Below are positions 54,117 through 64,000 of a DNA stretch of 64,000 bases, one piece after another. Position numbers and translations under genes: made by a program. The notes under the pieces were generated by a model. The model did no database searches. It was not told the origin of the DNA and worked only from the letters and a program-made list of their open reading frames with translations. This DNA comes from Lonicera japonica (taxonomy: Eukaryota > Streptophyta > Magnoliopsida > Dipsacales > Caprifoliaceae). The stretch spans positions 73,448,851-73,512,850 of the forward strand of contig CM038471.1 of assembly GCA_021464415.1 (NCBI GenBank), given 5' to 3'. Positions within the stretch are counted from its first letter, which is position 1; each line of letters starts with the position of its first letter.

Positions 54117-57100
54117 CTATTGAAATTTGGTTCTAAGATCTTGAAAGCGAGAATTGATAGAACTTAACTGATCCCAAAGAGATAACTTGGATCCATAAAA
54201 TCGTACCCTCACTGATTTTTTGGAACCTCCTCTGACAAATTCCACATCCTTGGCAACATTATGTTCAGCACTCTCTTCATCATTAAGAAGCGGCAATGCA
54301 ACAGAACCCTGGGCCTCTAGGTTTTTTATCCAACCTCGTAGCAAATAATTAACCACCTGTATAACAATGATCATTTAAATGCCAAAACAGGAAATACATC
54401 TATGCATATATACATTCACACATATATATACCAATAATTCTAGAGGGACTTCAAATTGTGACTCAAAAAAGTGACTCAGATAATGTGACACTAGTGCATC
54501 ATTGGTCACTAAATAGAATGATAAGAGTATGGATCAATGCACTAGTCCCACCAACCAATTAACTTATACCACATTGATCATCTAAGTCACTTTTTTGAGA
54601 CCCAAAATTGAGCTCCCTAGAATTATTCGGTGTGTATAATATATATACACAGACAACAAGTGCATGCATGTGTGCGTCGATGCTAGAAATATGCAGCCTT
54701 TATAGGACAACCAAACGAAATTAAAGCCTTGTCTGTGCAAAATCAGTTTAACATGCCCTCTAACACCAAAGCGAAGACTGGATGGATTCAAGCTGGCAAT
54801 GGATCGGCAAAATTGGGTCAATTCATACCCAACTTGTCTATCTTTTTGTGCATAGTGGGGTTTGTGTTGCGCATATGGGAATTGTGCACATCTTCCTTAA
54901 ATTCACATTACCCATTAATTCGAAACATGTTTGGTAGGTGAAGGTCAACCCGTTGATGAACCAAACTTCAATTTGACGAAATTGTTATTAATGGTCCGTT
55001 TGAATGTAAAATTGAAAAAGATTGAAAAAACCAATTAATTTCTATCATAGGTTGGAGAAAGAGATGAGCGACTTGGTGAAATGTTGTCCATTTTTCCCTT
55101 ATTTTTCATGGAATTTTTTTCGTAGTTGTTCCAAGGAATTGAATCCCATGGAAAACCAAGAAAGCAATAGCACATCTCACTTTCCAACATCTCATAAAAA
55201 TTAGTTTTTCCCGAATCATTTTCCAGCTTTACAATCAAACGCGCCCCGGGAATTTACTCGAGAGAGCACTCAGGAGGTGACCAAGTCACCTAGGGAGTTC
55301 ACATAGTACAGGTATAAATACTTAAGTCTGGGTCTATATATGTATATGGCCGATGTCTAGTTCAACAACCATTTTTCTACGGTAACTAAGAAAGTCATGT
55401 AGTGGTACCTCGGGAACTTCATCATGAGGACAGTGACCAGCAGGGCTAATCTGATAATACGGTGCTTCAGGCAGCTGCCTCTTCACCTGTAGACCCCACA
55501 GGGGGGTCACCCACGGGTCTTCTTTTCCATACACAAGACATATAGGTAGATCATTCGCTTTACACCTATGAATAGAATTCAAAAAATATTAATTTGGGGG
55601 ATGAATAAGGAGGTTCTAGATGAAATATGCCTAGCAATTTTTGAACTTTAGTACTACCTACCCAGATAAGGCCTCCTTGAAGGACATTTGTCCTTGAGGA
55701 GCAAACATGATTGAGGCAAATGATGCCGCTGCTGCTGGGTGCTCTGTTGTCTCGAGTATACGAGAAAACACATTGTCAACGTTTGTTGAGTGATCTGCAT
55801 AAACTTGCTCAAGTATCTTCCCAATACTTCTAGGATCACTTATTTTCTGCCAACTAAAAGACCAAAGGAAAGAAGTGAGTTTAACCCCAAAAACACCCGT
55901 AACAGTTGTATTTTCAATGAATGAAACGGAGGCTATAAACGCACTCAACTTTGGTACTCCCTACTGGAGGCAATCTAAGTAGGTATGTGACACTATGATG
56001 ATATTTTGTGATACTTTTTAATGCTTTACCGACAATTTGTGAACTGCCAGAGTAAGATTTGGAGTATATTTAATCATACCTTAAAATAAATAAAAGTCCA
56101 TGCCTTTAATTTTAGGAATTTTTTGACTTTGCACCCCCATTTTACATTTTACATGTGGAATTAGACTTACCCCCTCCCTCCCTTATTTTCATAATCGTTA
56201 AGACTTTGCCCTCTGCATTCGGGAGAATCTCAAAGAATAACATTAACAAAGTTCAGATATTGTCCTCCATTTTTCCACAATTCTTTTAGTCCCCAGCATG
56301 CAGGTGACAGTAGTAGTTTTACCAACACAATAATATTTAAAATACAAAGGCGTTGAAGTCAATAAGATAACTGGTTCACCGTTTCTTCAAGAATAATAAT
56401 TTACAAAATCGACCCAAAGAGGACACTAAAACTGAATTAGCTGCTAAATGAACGAATAACTTACACAATTTCTATGAGCTTTTTGACATTTGCAGGAAGC
56501 GGAAATGTCCCAGCCCAAGGAAATATTCTTGATAGCCTTGGTGATCTTACAGGATTAGGGAGAAATCCCCAAAACGGTGTAGCATTAAGCAGTGTGACAC
56601 CCTTCACTAATCCAGGATTACGTGCAGCAAAGTAGAGCGCAACGAATCCTCCAAGTGAATTCCCAGCAAGATAAACTGGTTCTTTAATGACCTGTAATAG
56701 ACTTTACTTATTATGCTTACTCGTTATGTACCAACATGGTGCGAACATTTATATGAAGTTTAGAATCTAAGGGATCCTACAAGTTATAAGACCAATAGCT
56801 ACATCAGATGAAATAAAATGGAACTTCTTCCCCAGAGACATATTTGCTTTATGAACAGAAGAAAGTGGTTCATAATAACATTGAGCATAGAAACATAGGC
56901 AATGTTGTATGACGTACTAATTTATTAGGAAAATATATATAAGAGGTTACATACAGGGTTGTGTTTTGAAAAGGAAAAGGGGGAGCCACTACAAAGTGCA
57001 TAGAGTTAACTCAGCAAAAGAACAACTCCAAATTACAAAATAAATTTCTTCCTATAAAAGACTGCAAATATATAAATATATATATAGAGAGAGAGAGAGT

Positions 57101-58417
57101 TGATCACATGTTTTTGCATTGTAACTTGGCTTCTTATATTTGGAAGTGTTCATTGGGCTGCTTTGGTATTTTTGGCATATGTCCTGCAGATTGTGCTGAT
57201 TTTTTGTTGACTGAGTGGGCTGATGTTGGAAATAAGAAATGATCAAAAAAATTTTTGGAGTTGTGCTGCTATGGACATAATCTGGGTCATTTGGAATGAA
57301 AGAAATGCAAGAATCTTTGGGAAGTCAAAGACAAGTAGTGTAAGTGGTGGAGAATGCTGTCTATTATGCTGCTCTTTGGGCTTCAAACTTTAAAGAATTT
57401 CAGAACTTGGGTGTTTCATTTATTGCGAGTCACTGGGTTGGGTTGTAAATTGAGCTGACATGGGTTGTTGTTCTATGATTGTTGCTGTCCATTTTGTTGA
57501 ATTTTGTGCATTATTTTACTGCTTTGATTGGGGTTTTGGGGGCCATTCGATGATTGTAATTCTCTGCTGGTTCACACATTGTACTCCTTTACTATGTTCA
57601 ATAATGTCTGTTTCTGTTTCTGATTTTGAGAGAGAGAGAGAGAGGTGCTGTTATTTATTGATACCTCTTCTACGAAGTAGCGAACTTGGTCCTGCCATAA
57701 ATCAATTGAATAAACAAGCTCATTCGCCCAAGGTTCAGCTTCATCTCCAAAGCCCCACACAAAGTTCTTTTCTACTATGCCTCCATCTTTAAAATGAGGA
57801 GTAGGATCTTCACGTGGCAAAGACATCCCCTGCCCAAGAAAATCCAGTGCCCATACTCGATAATCCCGACCCAGATCCCTCAATTGCTTCTCATAATGAA
57901 AGGAGCCAACACCAAAACCAGGAAGAAGGAGCACTGGTGGTGAATTAACATTTTTGGAACCCGACTTTTCATAGTGAACAGTGAGTTTGGGCTTCCATTC
58001 CCAAAAACAACTGCTAACCTGAGCGCCACAATTGCAATCCGACTCATCAGGCAAACCCGGAATCTGAACCTTAGGTATTGATTCGCCGGTTCCGGTCAAA
58101 TTTCTCAAACCTCCTTCCCCATCAGTTACGTAAGTGTCATAGCTTTCACTCAGGACACTCGGATCAGAATCTGGAAACCCCTTAAGAGCATTGGGCAATC
58201 TAGAAGCTTGATTTCGAGTAAGGCTCTTTAAGTGAAAATGACTTACATTTGAATATTTCAAGCACCCCCATTCGGATTTAACTAGAACACAAAAGGATTT
58301 TTGTTTCGTTGCAGACAAAAGCTTCGAGCGATGTGAACCTAGGCTTTTCTCAACTAACTTGGCTCTCGAACTTACAATATGACAACTTGGTGCTGAATGA
58401 CAGGAGAGAACTTCCAT
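54117..58417 (-). CDS. PPH: Pheophytinase, chloroplast
   Basis: Five minus-strand exons (58417-57665, 56691-56465, 55853-55662, 55565-55409, 54356-54117) join in frame over GT-AG introns, giving 522 residues and ending in TAG. The product matches plant pheophytinase, the alpha/beta hydrolase that removes phytol from pheophytin during chlorophyll breakdown in senescing chloroplasts. The Ser/Lys-rich, acid-poor N terminus fits a transit peptide. Family blocks are IPGLPDES, VLLLPGFGVGSFHYEKQLRD, WALDFLGQGMSLP, the nucleophile elbow GNSLGG (Ser263), GKEDPW (Asp407) and SPAGHCPHDEVPE (His435), so the catalytic triad is complete. It is somewhat longer than the 484-residue Arabidopsis protein. Introns carry a LINE fragment, MITEs and a repeat-family piece. 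An AG acceptor at 58441 suggests a 5' UTR intron. Confidence 0.95.
54433..54626. mobile_element. MITE with about 47-bp inverted ends, PPH intron 4
   Basis: AATAATTCTAGAGGGACTTC on the left and, on the minus strand, AATAATTCTAGGGAGCTC on the right start long imperfect inverted repeats that run to TCAAAAAAGTGACTCAGAT. The whole 194-bp element is nearly one hairpin. Confidence 0.65.
54992..55248. mobile_element. MITE of the 'GTGTTTGATAAA' family, PPH intron 4
   Basis: GGTCCGTTTGAATGTAAA on the left and, on the minus strand, CGGGGCGCGTTTGATTGTAAA on the right are inverted. The interior GTTGGAGAAAGAGATGA is shared with the element at 4587-4870. Confidence 0.5.
56110..56260. repeat. Dispersed repeat 'AATTAGACTTACC', PPH intron 2
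   Basis: GGAATTAGACTTACC, TTTTCATAATCGTTAA and GGGAGAATCTCAAAG appear here in reverse relation to the copy at 27270-27390. No second end was seen, so it is a partial copy. Confidence 0.5.
57102..57640 (+). mobile_element. LINE 3' end with zf-RVT fragment, PPH intron 1
   Basis: Plus-strand reading from 57102 gives DHMFLHCNLASYIWK and, after a frameshift near 57245, FWSCAAMDIIWVIWNERNAR then IFGKSK. This is the zinc-binding (zf-RVT) region that ends the reverse-transcriptase protein of plant LINEs. About 290 bp of 3'-UTR-like sequence follows to a (GA)n run at 57628-57642. The 5' part is missing, as expected of truncated LINE insertions. It lies antisense to PPH inside intron 1. Confidence 0.75.
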
Positions 58418-58440
58418 ATTTAGAAGCTGTTTTCTAAAAT

Positions 58441-60064
58441 CTGCAGCAACAAGAATGACTTAGGCAGTTAGCAATAATCTAAACCACACACCTGCCTAGT
58501 TATAGAGAAAATCTGAAAGTAAAATAAAATGTTGAGCTTATGAATTATGATTGAACCCCCAAAGTCTCAACCATGGCAAAAAGTAGTACATTTGCAATCG
58601 AGCTGAAGTTCAAGGTCCTTTTGTAGGTCTAAGAACTAACAACTAACATTTTTCAGAAAAAGGAATGAACCAAATATTTCATGATCTGCTTTTATCAAGT
58701 GGAAGCTTGTAATCAAAGGATCATGTAATACTGGGTTTCAAATCCTAGTAGTTCTCAAGATGGAATAAGAAATATGGATTGATCCTTAATCTGACTCTTA
58801 AACTCATTTGAACCCCTCTTTTGCAACACCTTCCACCAACATTCACTTCTCCTTTAGTATAGATACTTGGGCTTTGCAGGATTCTAAATTGGCAAGTTCA
58901 CATATAAAATTTATAAGAACTTGGATCACAATACATGATGTCAACTTCTCTGTAAAACACAATGGTTTTTTGCAAAATTATGAAATTAAGAATACAGGAA
59001 AGCACAAAAGCTCAAACAAAACAGGCAGCCAATACTTCAATTGGTTGGATTTTCCAACATTTCATGACCAAAACCCAACAGAATTAGAATGGTTTCAAAA
59101 AATAAAAAATTGATCCAAAGAGATCTCAAAGAAAGAAGTTAAGCAGTTATGAACTTAGATCAACAACAAACTGATTCGTTCCAGAATTTACACCAAACTA
59201 AACTAGTGAACATACGAGTCACTGAGAAATGACCCTCAATACTCAGGAGTAATACAAATCTATACTATATTATAAAGGAACAGACATTTCCACCGCCATT
59301 GAAGCTATGCCATATTTTTGAAATGTTTATTTTACCTTTGCGATCGTACCCGCGGCCTTAAGCAATCAACACTCATAGATAACCACTAGATTACTCGTAC
59401 AACTCCACCGTTAAAAATCAAATTTTAATTGAAGAATTTTTTTTCAACTTTTGAACTCAAATTTAATTCTAAACATGGAATTGGAGTACCAATTAGATCC
59501 AGTAACCTAGAATTCCAAAAAAATAAAATAAAATAAAGGGAAGAGATATATGAACAGGACACTGAAGCTGTGTCATATTTTTAAATGCCTATTTTATCCT
59601 TTGCGACTTGGTCTACGCTCATAGTTAACCACCCGCCATCCCCGCCATCTTTCACTTTTTGTTAAATAATTTTCCTGAAATTGTACAACACCACCCACCG
59701 GAAATTACCACCCGCCATCTTTCACTTTTGTTAAATAATTTTCCTGAAATTGTATATAACTCCACCCACCGGAAATTTTTAAGAAAATACTAGGATTAGA
59801 ACTGCATCCTTCAAATTTCTATCTCCGGGACCGGATCCAAAGCCCCGGTTTTTAATTGGACAAAATTTGCCCGACTTTAGAACAAAAAATGAACTCAAAT
59901 TTAACTCAAAACATGGAATTGGAGTTCGAACTTAGAACGTATAACATAGAATTGAAAAAACCTAGAACTGTAAAAAGAAAGAAAGAAAGAAAGATAAACT
60001 TGTAATGAATTAAACGAGATAGGATAGGTCAAACATACTTGAGTAGATATATCTGTAAAAATTA
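58441..60064 (-). other. Probable PPH 5' UTR intron and leader region
   Basis: On the minus strand, a leader-like CT-rich stretch (60150-60065) ends in TTGGAG followed by GTAATTTTTA, and TTGTTGCTGCAG ends at 58441 just before the start codon. These could be donor and acceptor of a 1.6-kb 5' UTR intron. This is inferred from splice-like signals only. The interval also holds the Helitron 5' end at 59259. Confidence 0.35.
59259..59990 (+). mobile_element. Helitron 5' end with partly duplicated interior
   Basis: TCTATACTATATTATAAAGG at 59259, preceded by A, matches the 5' terminus of the Helitron at 37613-40357. Downstream, segments are present twice: GCCATATTTTTGAAATG..TTTGCG against TGTCATATTTTTAAATG..TTTGCG, a Pro-codon-like CCACCCACCGGAAATT block, and ACATGGAATTGGAGT at 59466 and 59910. 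A hairpin plus CTRR 3' end was not identified, so the right limit is a guess. Confidence 0.5.
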
Positions 60065-60844
60065 CCTCCAATTAGCACCTACAAACTCTCATCAAGAGTT
60101 GAGAACTCAATCAATAAATTCAACAAAGACGAGAAAGAGAATCAGTTGATTCGAAGGTCATTGAAGAAGGGGTAACAAAATTAACGAACTTATAATATTA
60201 AAAATACTTATAAAACTTTAGCATTTTGAATAAATAAATAAATATAATAATAAAAGGAAAAATGGAACTGATTTTTTGGGAAGGTTTGATGTGTCTGTCG
60301 AGTATTTTCAACGTGGAAGAGGTAGAGGTGTACACGCAATGTTTTACCGGTCCACGTGATTGGCGTCGTCGTTTTGTGTCACCACCTGTCGGCTCCTTCG
60401 TCCCCTCCCCATCTTTTTCCATACATGATTTAATTCAACTCAATTTTATTATTGTTTTCTCTATACAAGTTCTCGATTTTTCACACGACCAGATATGACT
60501 TAATTATTTATGTAAATTAATTAAAAACCAATTAATTTTATATTCATGCCAGACTTACATTTATGTTCGATAAAGAATCTTTAAAAAATTAATTTGAGTC
60601 ATTTAATAAACTTTAAGGTCTCGTAAGTGCAAAATATAAATGTGGGGGGCCAAAAAGTGAAAGTCAAAACAAATCTTTTGTATTAAAGTGAAACAGCGTA
60701 AACATGAAGGTTTCATAACTGCATTTTGTAGACCAGGGACCAAAATAAAACTCTACTAAAACTTTAGTTTTTTCTTTTTCTTTTCAGACAAAAGTGTAAT
60801 TATTTAAGATAAATTGATTATTGTAGGGCTTATTAAACAAAAAT

Positions 60845-60918
60845 GACCGCATAGCGCAGTGGATTAGCGCGTTTGACTTCGGATCAAAAGGTCGTGGGTT
60901 CGACTCCCACTGTGGTCG
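60845..60918 (+). tRNA. tRNA-Arg (anticodon UCG)
   Basis: A complete 74-base cloverleaf: acceptor GACCGCA (60845-60851) pairs with TGTGGTC (60911-60917) with one G-T pair, discriminator G at 60918. The D stem is GCGC/GCGC. The anticodon stem is TTTGA/TCAAA around loop CTTCGGA, placing TCG at 60879-60881. The T stem is GTGGG/CCCAC around TTCGACT. The A box (TAGCGCAGTGG) and B box (GGTTCGACTCC) are intact and CCA is not encoded, as in nuclear genes. It reads CGA codons (with U34 wobble). No intron. Confidence 0.95.
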
Positions 60919-61359
60919 ACCGTTTATTTTACCTTTTGGAGGAGGAGCCACTGTGGTTAACTGTTAATTGTATTTTTGGACAGGAGGAGGAGGAGGATAG
61001 CGATGGCCAGACGGGCGAAAACAAATATAAAGAAATTTTCTTTTTAAACTTGAATTGAATGTTGGACCCTATAAATTGCTGTGAAGTATTCAATGAAAAA
61101 GAAAAAGATTTTGTGGTCTAGAGGAACAGGAAGAAGAAATATTACTTTCAGTTGATTAGCACGAGAAGATTAAGACTTGTTTGGCTATATAACCTGGTTA
61201 AGTTGAAAAGGAAAGACGAATTTTTGGTAAGGTGAGACACAAGTTACATAATTTGGGTGAGGTGAATAGTTTGGTGGGGTGTATACAAAATTTCCCTTTA
61301 TCAAAAAGATCATGGAACCATGGAAGTGGTTTCCAATTCTTAGGTGTTCAATTTCAATC

Positions 61360-61475
61360 CATTCTTTGCTGCCAATCATTACCAACAAAGGGTCAATACC
61401 ACATCCATTTCGATCGAACCCGTGATCTTAATTGTTAGCAATGTTCTTGACTTAAAGTAATTTGATGTTGTATCA
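61360..61475 (-). mobile_element. Possible SINE scrap, reverse strand
   Basis: On the minus strand GATCACGGGTTCGATC is a good B-box-like sequence, but the A box upstream is poor and no tail or target duplication was found. Confidence 0.25.
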
Positions 61476-61615
61476 ATAAGTGGGGATTTCATTGAAAAAA
61501 TGAAGGCTGAAAAGGTTTCCCCTGGTGAAATTAGTTTTCCAGTGCTTTTATGTGCTTGTATCCATATAGGGTCAGTGGATGAAGGGGTAGGGCTTGCTCA
61601 ATTGAATAAGCAAAT
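61473..61615 (+). pseudogene. PPR-protein fragment
   Basis: The plus strand reads SISGDFIEKMKAEKV, then GEISFPVLLCACIHIGSVDEG. This is the pattern of a plant PPR repeat (helix A ending in an EKM block, then V..ISF..LL.AC...G.VDEG). There is no ATG, no neighbouring repeats and a stop soon after, so it is a scrap of an organelle RNA-processing gene. Confidence 0.5.
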
Positions 61616-61619
61616 ATTG

Positions 61620-64000
61620 TTGGATCAATAAATTAACTTATTACTTTACACGAATGGTCAGTGGTTAATCTTGTAGGGTAGGTTAGTTGTTTCTCTAAGG
61701 GAGTCTTTCATTGCGAATACTGCTAGGAGATGAATATATAAGGGAGACTGAAAGAAAAAAAAGTCTTGATGAGGGTGGTTCTGACTTCTGATAGTTAACA
61801 TTGACAAGAATACAGAGTCATATATGGATCACTGTTTAAAGGATGCAATGAGGTGTCATTGCCTTAACTATCAGTTTATTTTGCCCACCAAGATCATTTT
61901 GGGTCATGCGTCAGAGCATACAACAAACCGTACGTTCTGTCTTCGTGGGTGTTGGTAAGTCGTCTTTCGTATTTTCGTTTTTCAAATTTGTACTGCTTCT
62001 AACTTGTTCTTTTGTTTGCAATTAAAACATCCATTGTCGTCTAGAGTTATTTATATCTACCCGTAACGAATAAAGCAAGGAAATGACTTGATCCGATCCA
62101 CTTCAATTATGTTTAGAAAACTGTCACTTGGATTAGAAGACAAATTTTGATGAGAAGAAATAATTTAAATAACAATAATAATAGATGGAAATAACTTGAT
62201 AGATATATATGAAGAGAATATGATGTACGTACATTGTGCATTAGTAGTGTAAGTAATAATATTTGTCGGATTAAGTTTTGGGTTGAGTTTTGAGGTTTTA
62301 TCATGGTTCAAAGTCAAGTCCTAAAGCTGGAAACGATCTGGATTGGAAGCTCCGAAATCTAACAGATTCACCATGCCAAAATCTTGGCCAAAACTACCCA
62401 AATAAACGGCTCTTTTTAGTCAATTAACTGAATCACCTTTGTTACTTGGCCGAGCCCTATTGTTTTTGCTTTTTTACAATTTGTTGACATTTTAAATAAT
62501 TTATTGCTTCGTCGCCAGTATTAGAGGGTTGCAACGAATCAAAAATTAGACGACTAAGGCTTTGGCCGAAACAATGTCTTTGAACAATGGGTTGATCAGT
62601 TTTCTATTTGAATACTAATTTTTTTTTTTCTTTTTCCCGTAAAGCTGTTGCAAAGTATTGTTAGTTATCCTACATAAGCTAATATGCAGTCCTTAGAAGC
62701 TACATTCTGCAATTTACAAAGCAATACATTTGAGGAGAACTAAGCATTCAATTTTCTTAGTTCTTCTCGAAACTAGTCCTACTTGTTTTGGAGTAAATTA
62801 AGCTTGATTCGTGACCAATAGGAGTATTTTCAAGGAGAACTAAGCATTCCATTATCTAAAATAAACAAAAGTAAAGTATACAAGTGATTCCACGACAAAG
62901 ATCGTAGGATTTTTACGACGTTGATCACATTGTGACGTAGCAGAAAGTTATGAATGGGATATAAACTCTCAATGTAAAAAAAAGCACTCAAATTTTATTA
63001 GAAAGATAGTCTCCTTCAACGATTACAATGAAATCCTCTTATAAGAGGAGACAAATGCAAGAAAGGAAACAAATTCAAAAAAAATTGCTAAAGAAATTGC
63101 ATAAATCATATGATCCTGCTACGTTGATGTCAAGATTCACACGGGATTTGACGGAAGTCAAATCAGACTTTCCAAACTCAACTTATTACGTCATTAAAAC
63201 ATGCTTTAAATAGTAAAAATGCAAATTCGAAGGCCTAAACGAAGGAATTTGGCCAAAAAACGGATTTCTCTAGGTTGTTTCGGGGCAAATTAACCGGGCC
63301 CCACACAAATCTAGTCTCGTTACTTTTTGGGCCAGCCGAGCTTACAACAATTCAGTGTAGTTAAGTACATGTCCGCTATCTGTTTTACATCACATAGGGA
63401 CACAGTTATTGAACTTTTTATTATGTGGTTAATTAGGGACCTCTTTCTCTGTATAACATAATGCATAAGCTCGATCTAATGAGCTATTTTTTTTTCTTTT
63501 CTGTTTCTTAGGATTTGTGCTGGGTTGAAATGTCAAAAAGCAGCTAAGAATCCTTTTTTGGCAAAGAGTTAGAAATCGAGGTAAACATCTCCATGAAACC
63601 ATGAGCTGTGAATTACAAAGCGATAGAAAGCTTCTCCCCAAATGGAAAGCAAGGTAAATTTTCTAGTTTTGCTAAAAGCATTGACTTTAAATACCTATAT
63701 CTGCTTTTGTTTGGGTAATACTTATTAATTGTGTTTTTCGTTGACAGAATGTTCTGCTTTTATATCTTATACTTCTTCCTGTTATATTTCAATATAATTT
63801 TGTGTTTGCAATCTGTTTTAATGATTTGAATTTTCTTTGACAAACACATCTATTGGACATTGGAGTACCCCTTAATCAAATCATCTTTAACGGGAGGACA
63901 TCCAAACAACATTTAAATTGTGGGTAATAAATTGGCTATTACAAACATAAACTTTTTTAAATACAAAATAAAACGGCTAAAGAATTATGGGAATCATTAG
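61620..64000. other. Right-hand non-coding end
   Basis: No gene, RNA or clear element. Frames at 62113-62304, 63028-63213 and 63429-63641 lack splice signals and family likeness. The window may end inside an intergenic region. Confidence 0.4.

Noticed and set aside
60262..60498. Frame MELIFWEGLMC and the opposite frame MEKDGEGTKEP
   Set aside because: Overlapping frames on both strands next to the presumed PPH leader; no splice signals or family likeness.
63028..63641. Short frames near the right end
   Set aside because: Under 75 codons, no recognisable domain, no splice partners found.
1..64000. Biosynthetic gene cluster or defence system
   Set aside because: The recognised genes belong to unrelated housekeeping or signalling roles and are spaced by transposons; nothing suggests a joint pathway.

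Overview
The window is nuclear DNA of a dicot-type flowering plant. It is AT-rich, its genes have GT-AG introns, and it carries homologues of plant-specific genes (pheophytinase, a plant SEC31, a MGYLSC-type receptor-like cytoplasmic kinase). Non-coding space is dominated by plant transposable elements: hAT and other TIR elements, Helitrons, tRNA-derived SINEs, Copia and Gypsy LTR elements, and LINE remnants. The species cannot be named from the sequence. All homology calls come from reading translations by eye; no database was searched.

Layout. 1-2137: probable reverse-strand Gypsy-type LTR sequence, interrupted by a 692-bp hAT element with a perfect 8-bp target duplication. 2402-7423 (+): eight 3' exons of a SEC31 gene (COPII coat), whose introns hold two MITEs and a SINE with an 18-bp target duplication; one intron has a GC donor. 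9918-10807 (+) and 11541-11900 (-): a convergent pair of small genes, an unrecognised four-exon gene and a GRF zinc-finger gene ending in a membrane helix. 12.9-16.6 kb: gene debris and TIR elements, including a textbook hAT at 14964-15440. 18392-18742 (+): an intronless acidic ribosomal P1 gene with a TATA box and telo-box. 21548-26573 (+): a three-exon GIY-YIG (SLX1-like) endonuclease gene whose 3.9-kb first intron is full of retroelement debris. 26.6-34.5 kb: gene-poor, with poly-C and polypyrimidine tracts, a 135-bp tandem repeat and a 1.1-kb TIR element ending 277 bp before the kinase start codon. 34774-36282 (+): an intronless kinase. 37613-40357: a complete-looking non-autonomous Helitron built of long repeats. 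40.7-50.7 kb: no genes; nested MITEs, a 370-bp hairpin element, a SINE, and a hAT-like element that contains a solo LTR. 50847-53945: a 3.1-kb Copia element with both LTRs whose pol core lies in the opposite orientation. 54117-58417 (-): complete pheophytinase gene (5 coding exons) with MITEs and a LINE fragment in introns and a Helitron 5' end upstream. 60845-60918 (+): nuclear tRNA-Arg(UCG). 61.4-64 kb: a PPR-gene scrap and otherwise nothing recognisable.

The genes look like unrelated housekeeping and regulatory loci (secretion, translation, DNA repair, signalling, chlorophyll breakdown), not a cluster or pathway. What stands out is element architecture: many insertions have readable target-site duplications, several are nested, and most sit in introns or promoters. 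The best candidate for something undescribed at gene level is the four-exon gene at 9918-10807 beside the GRF/membrane gene.
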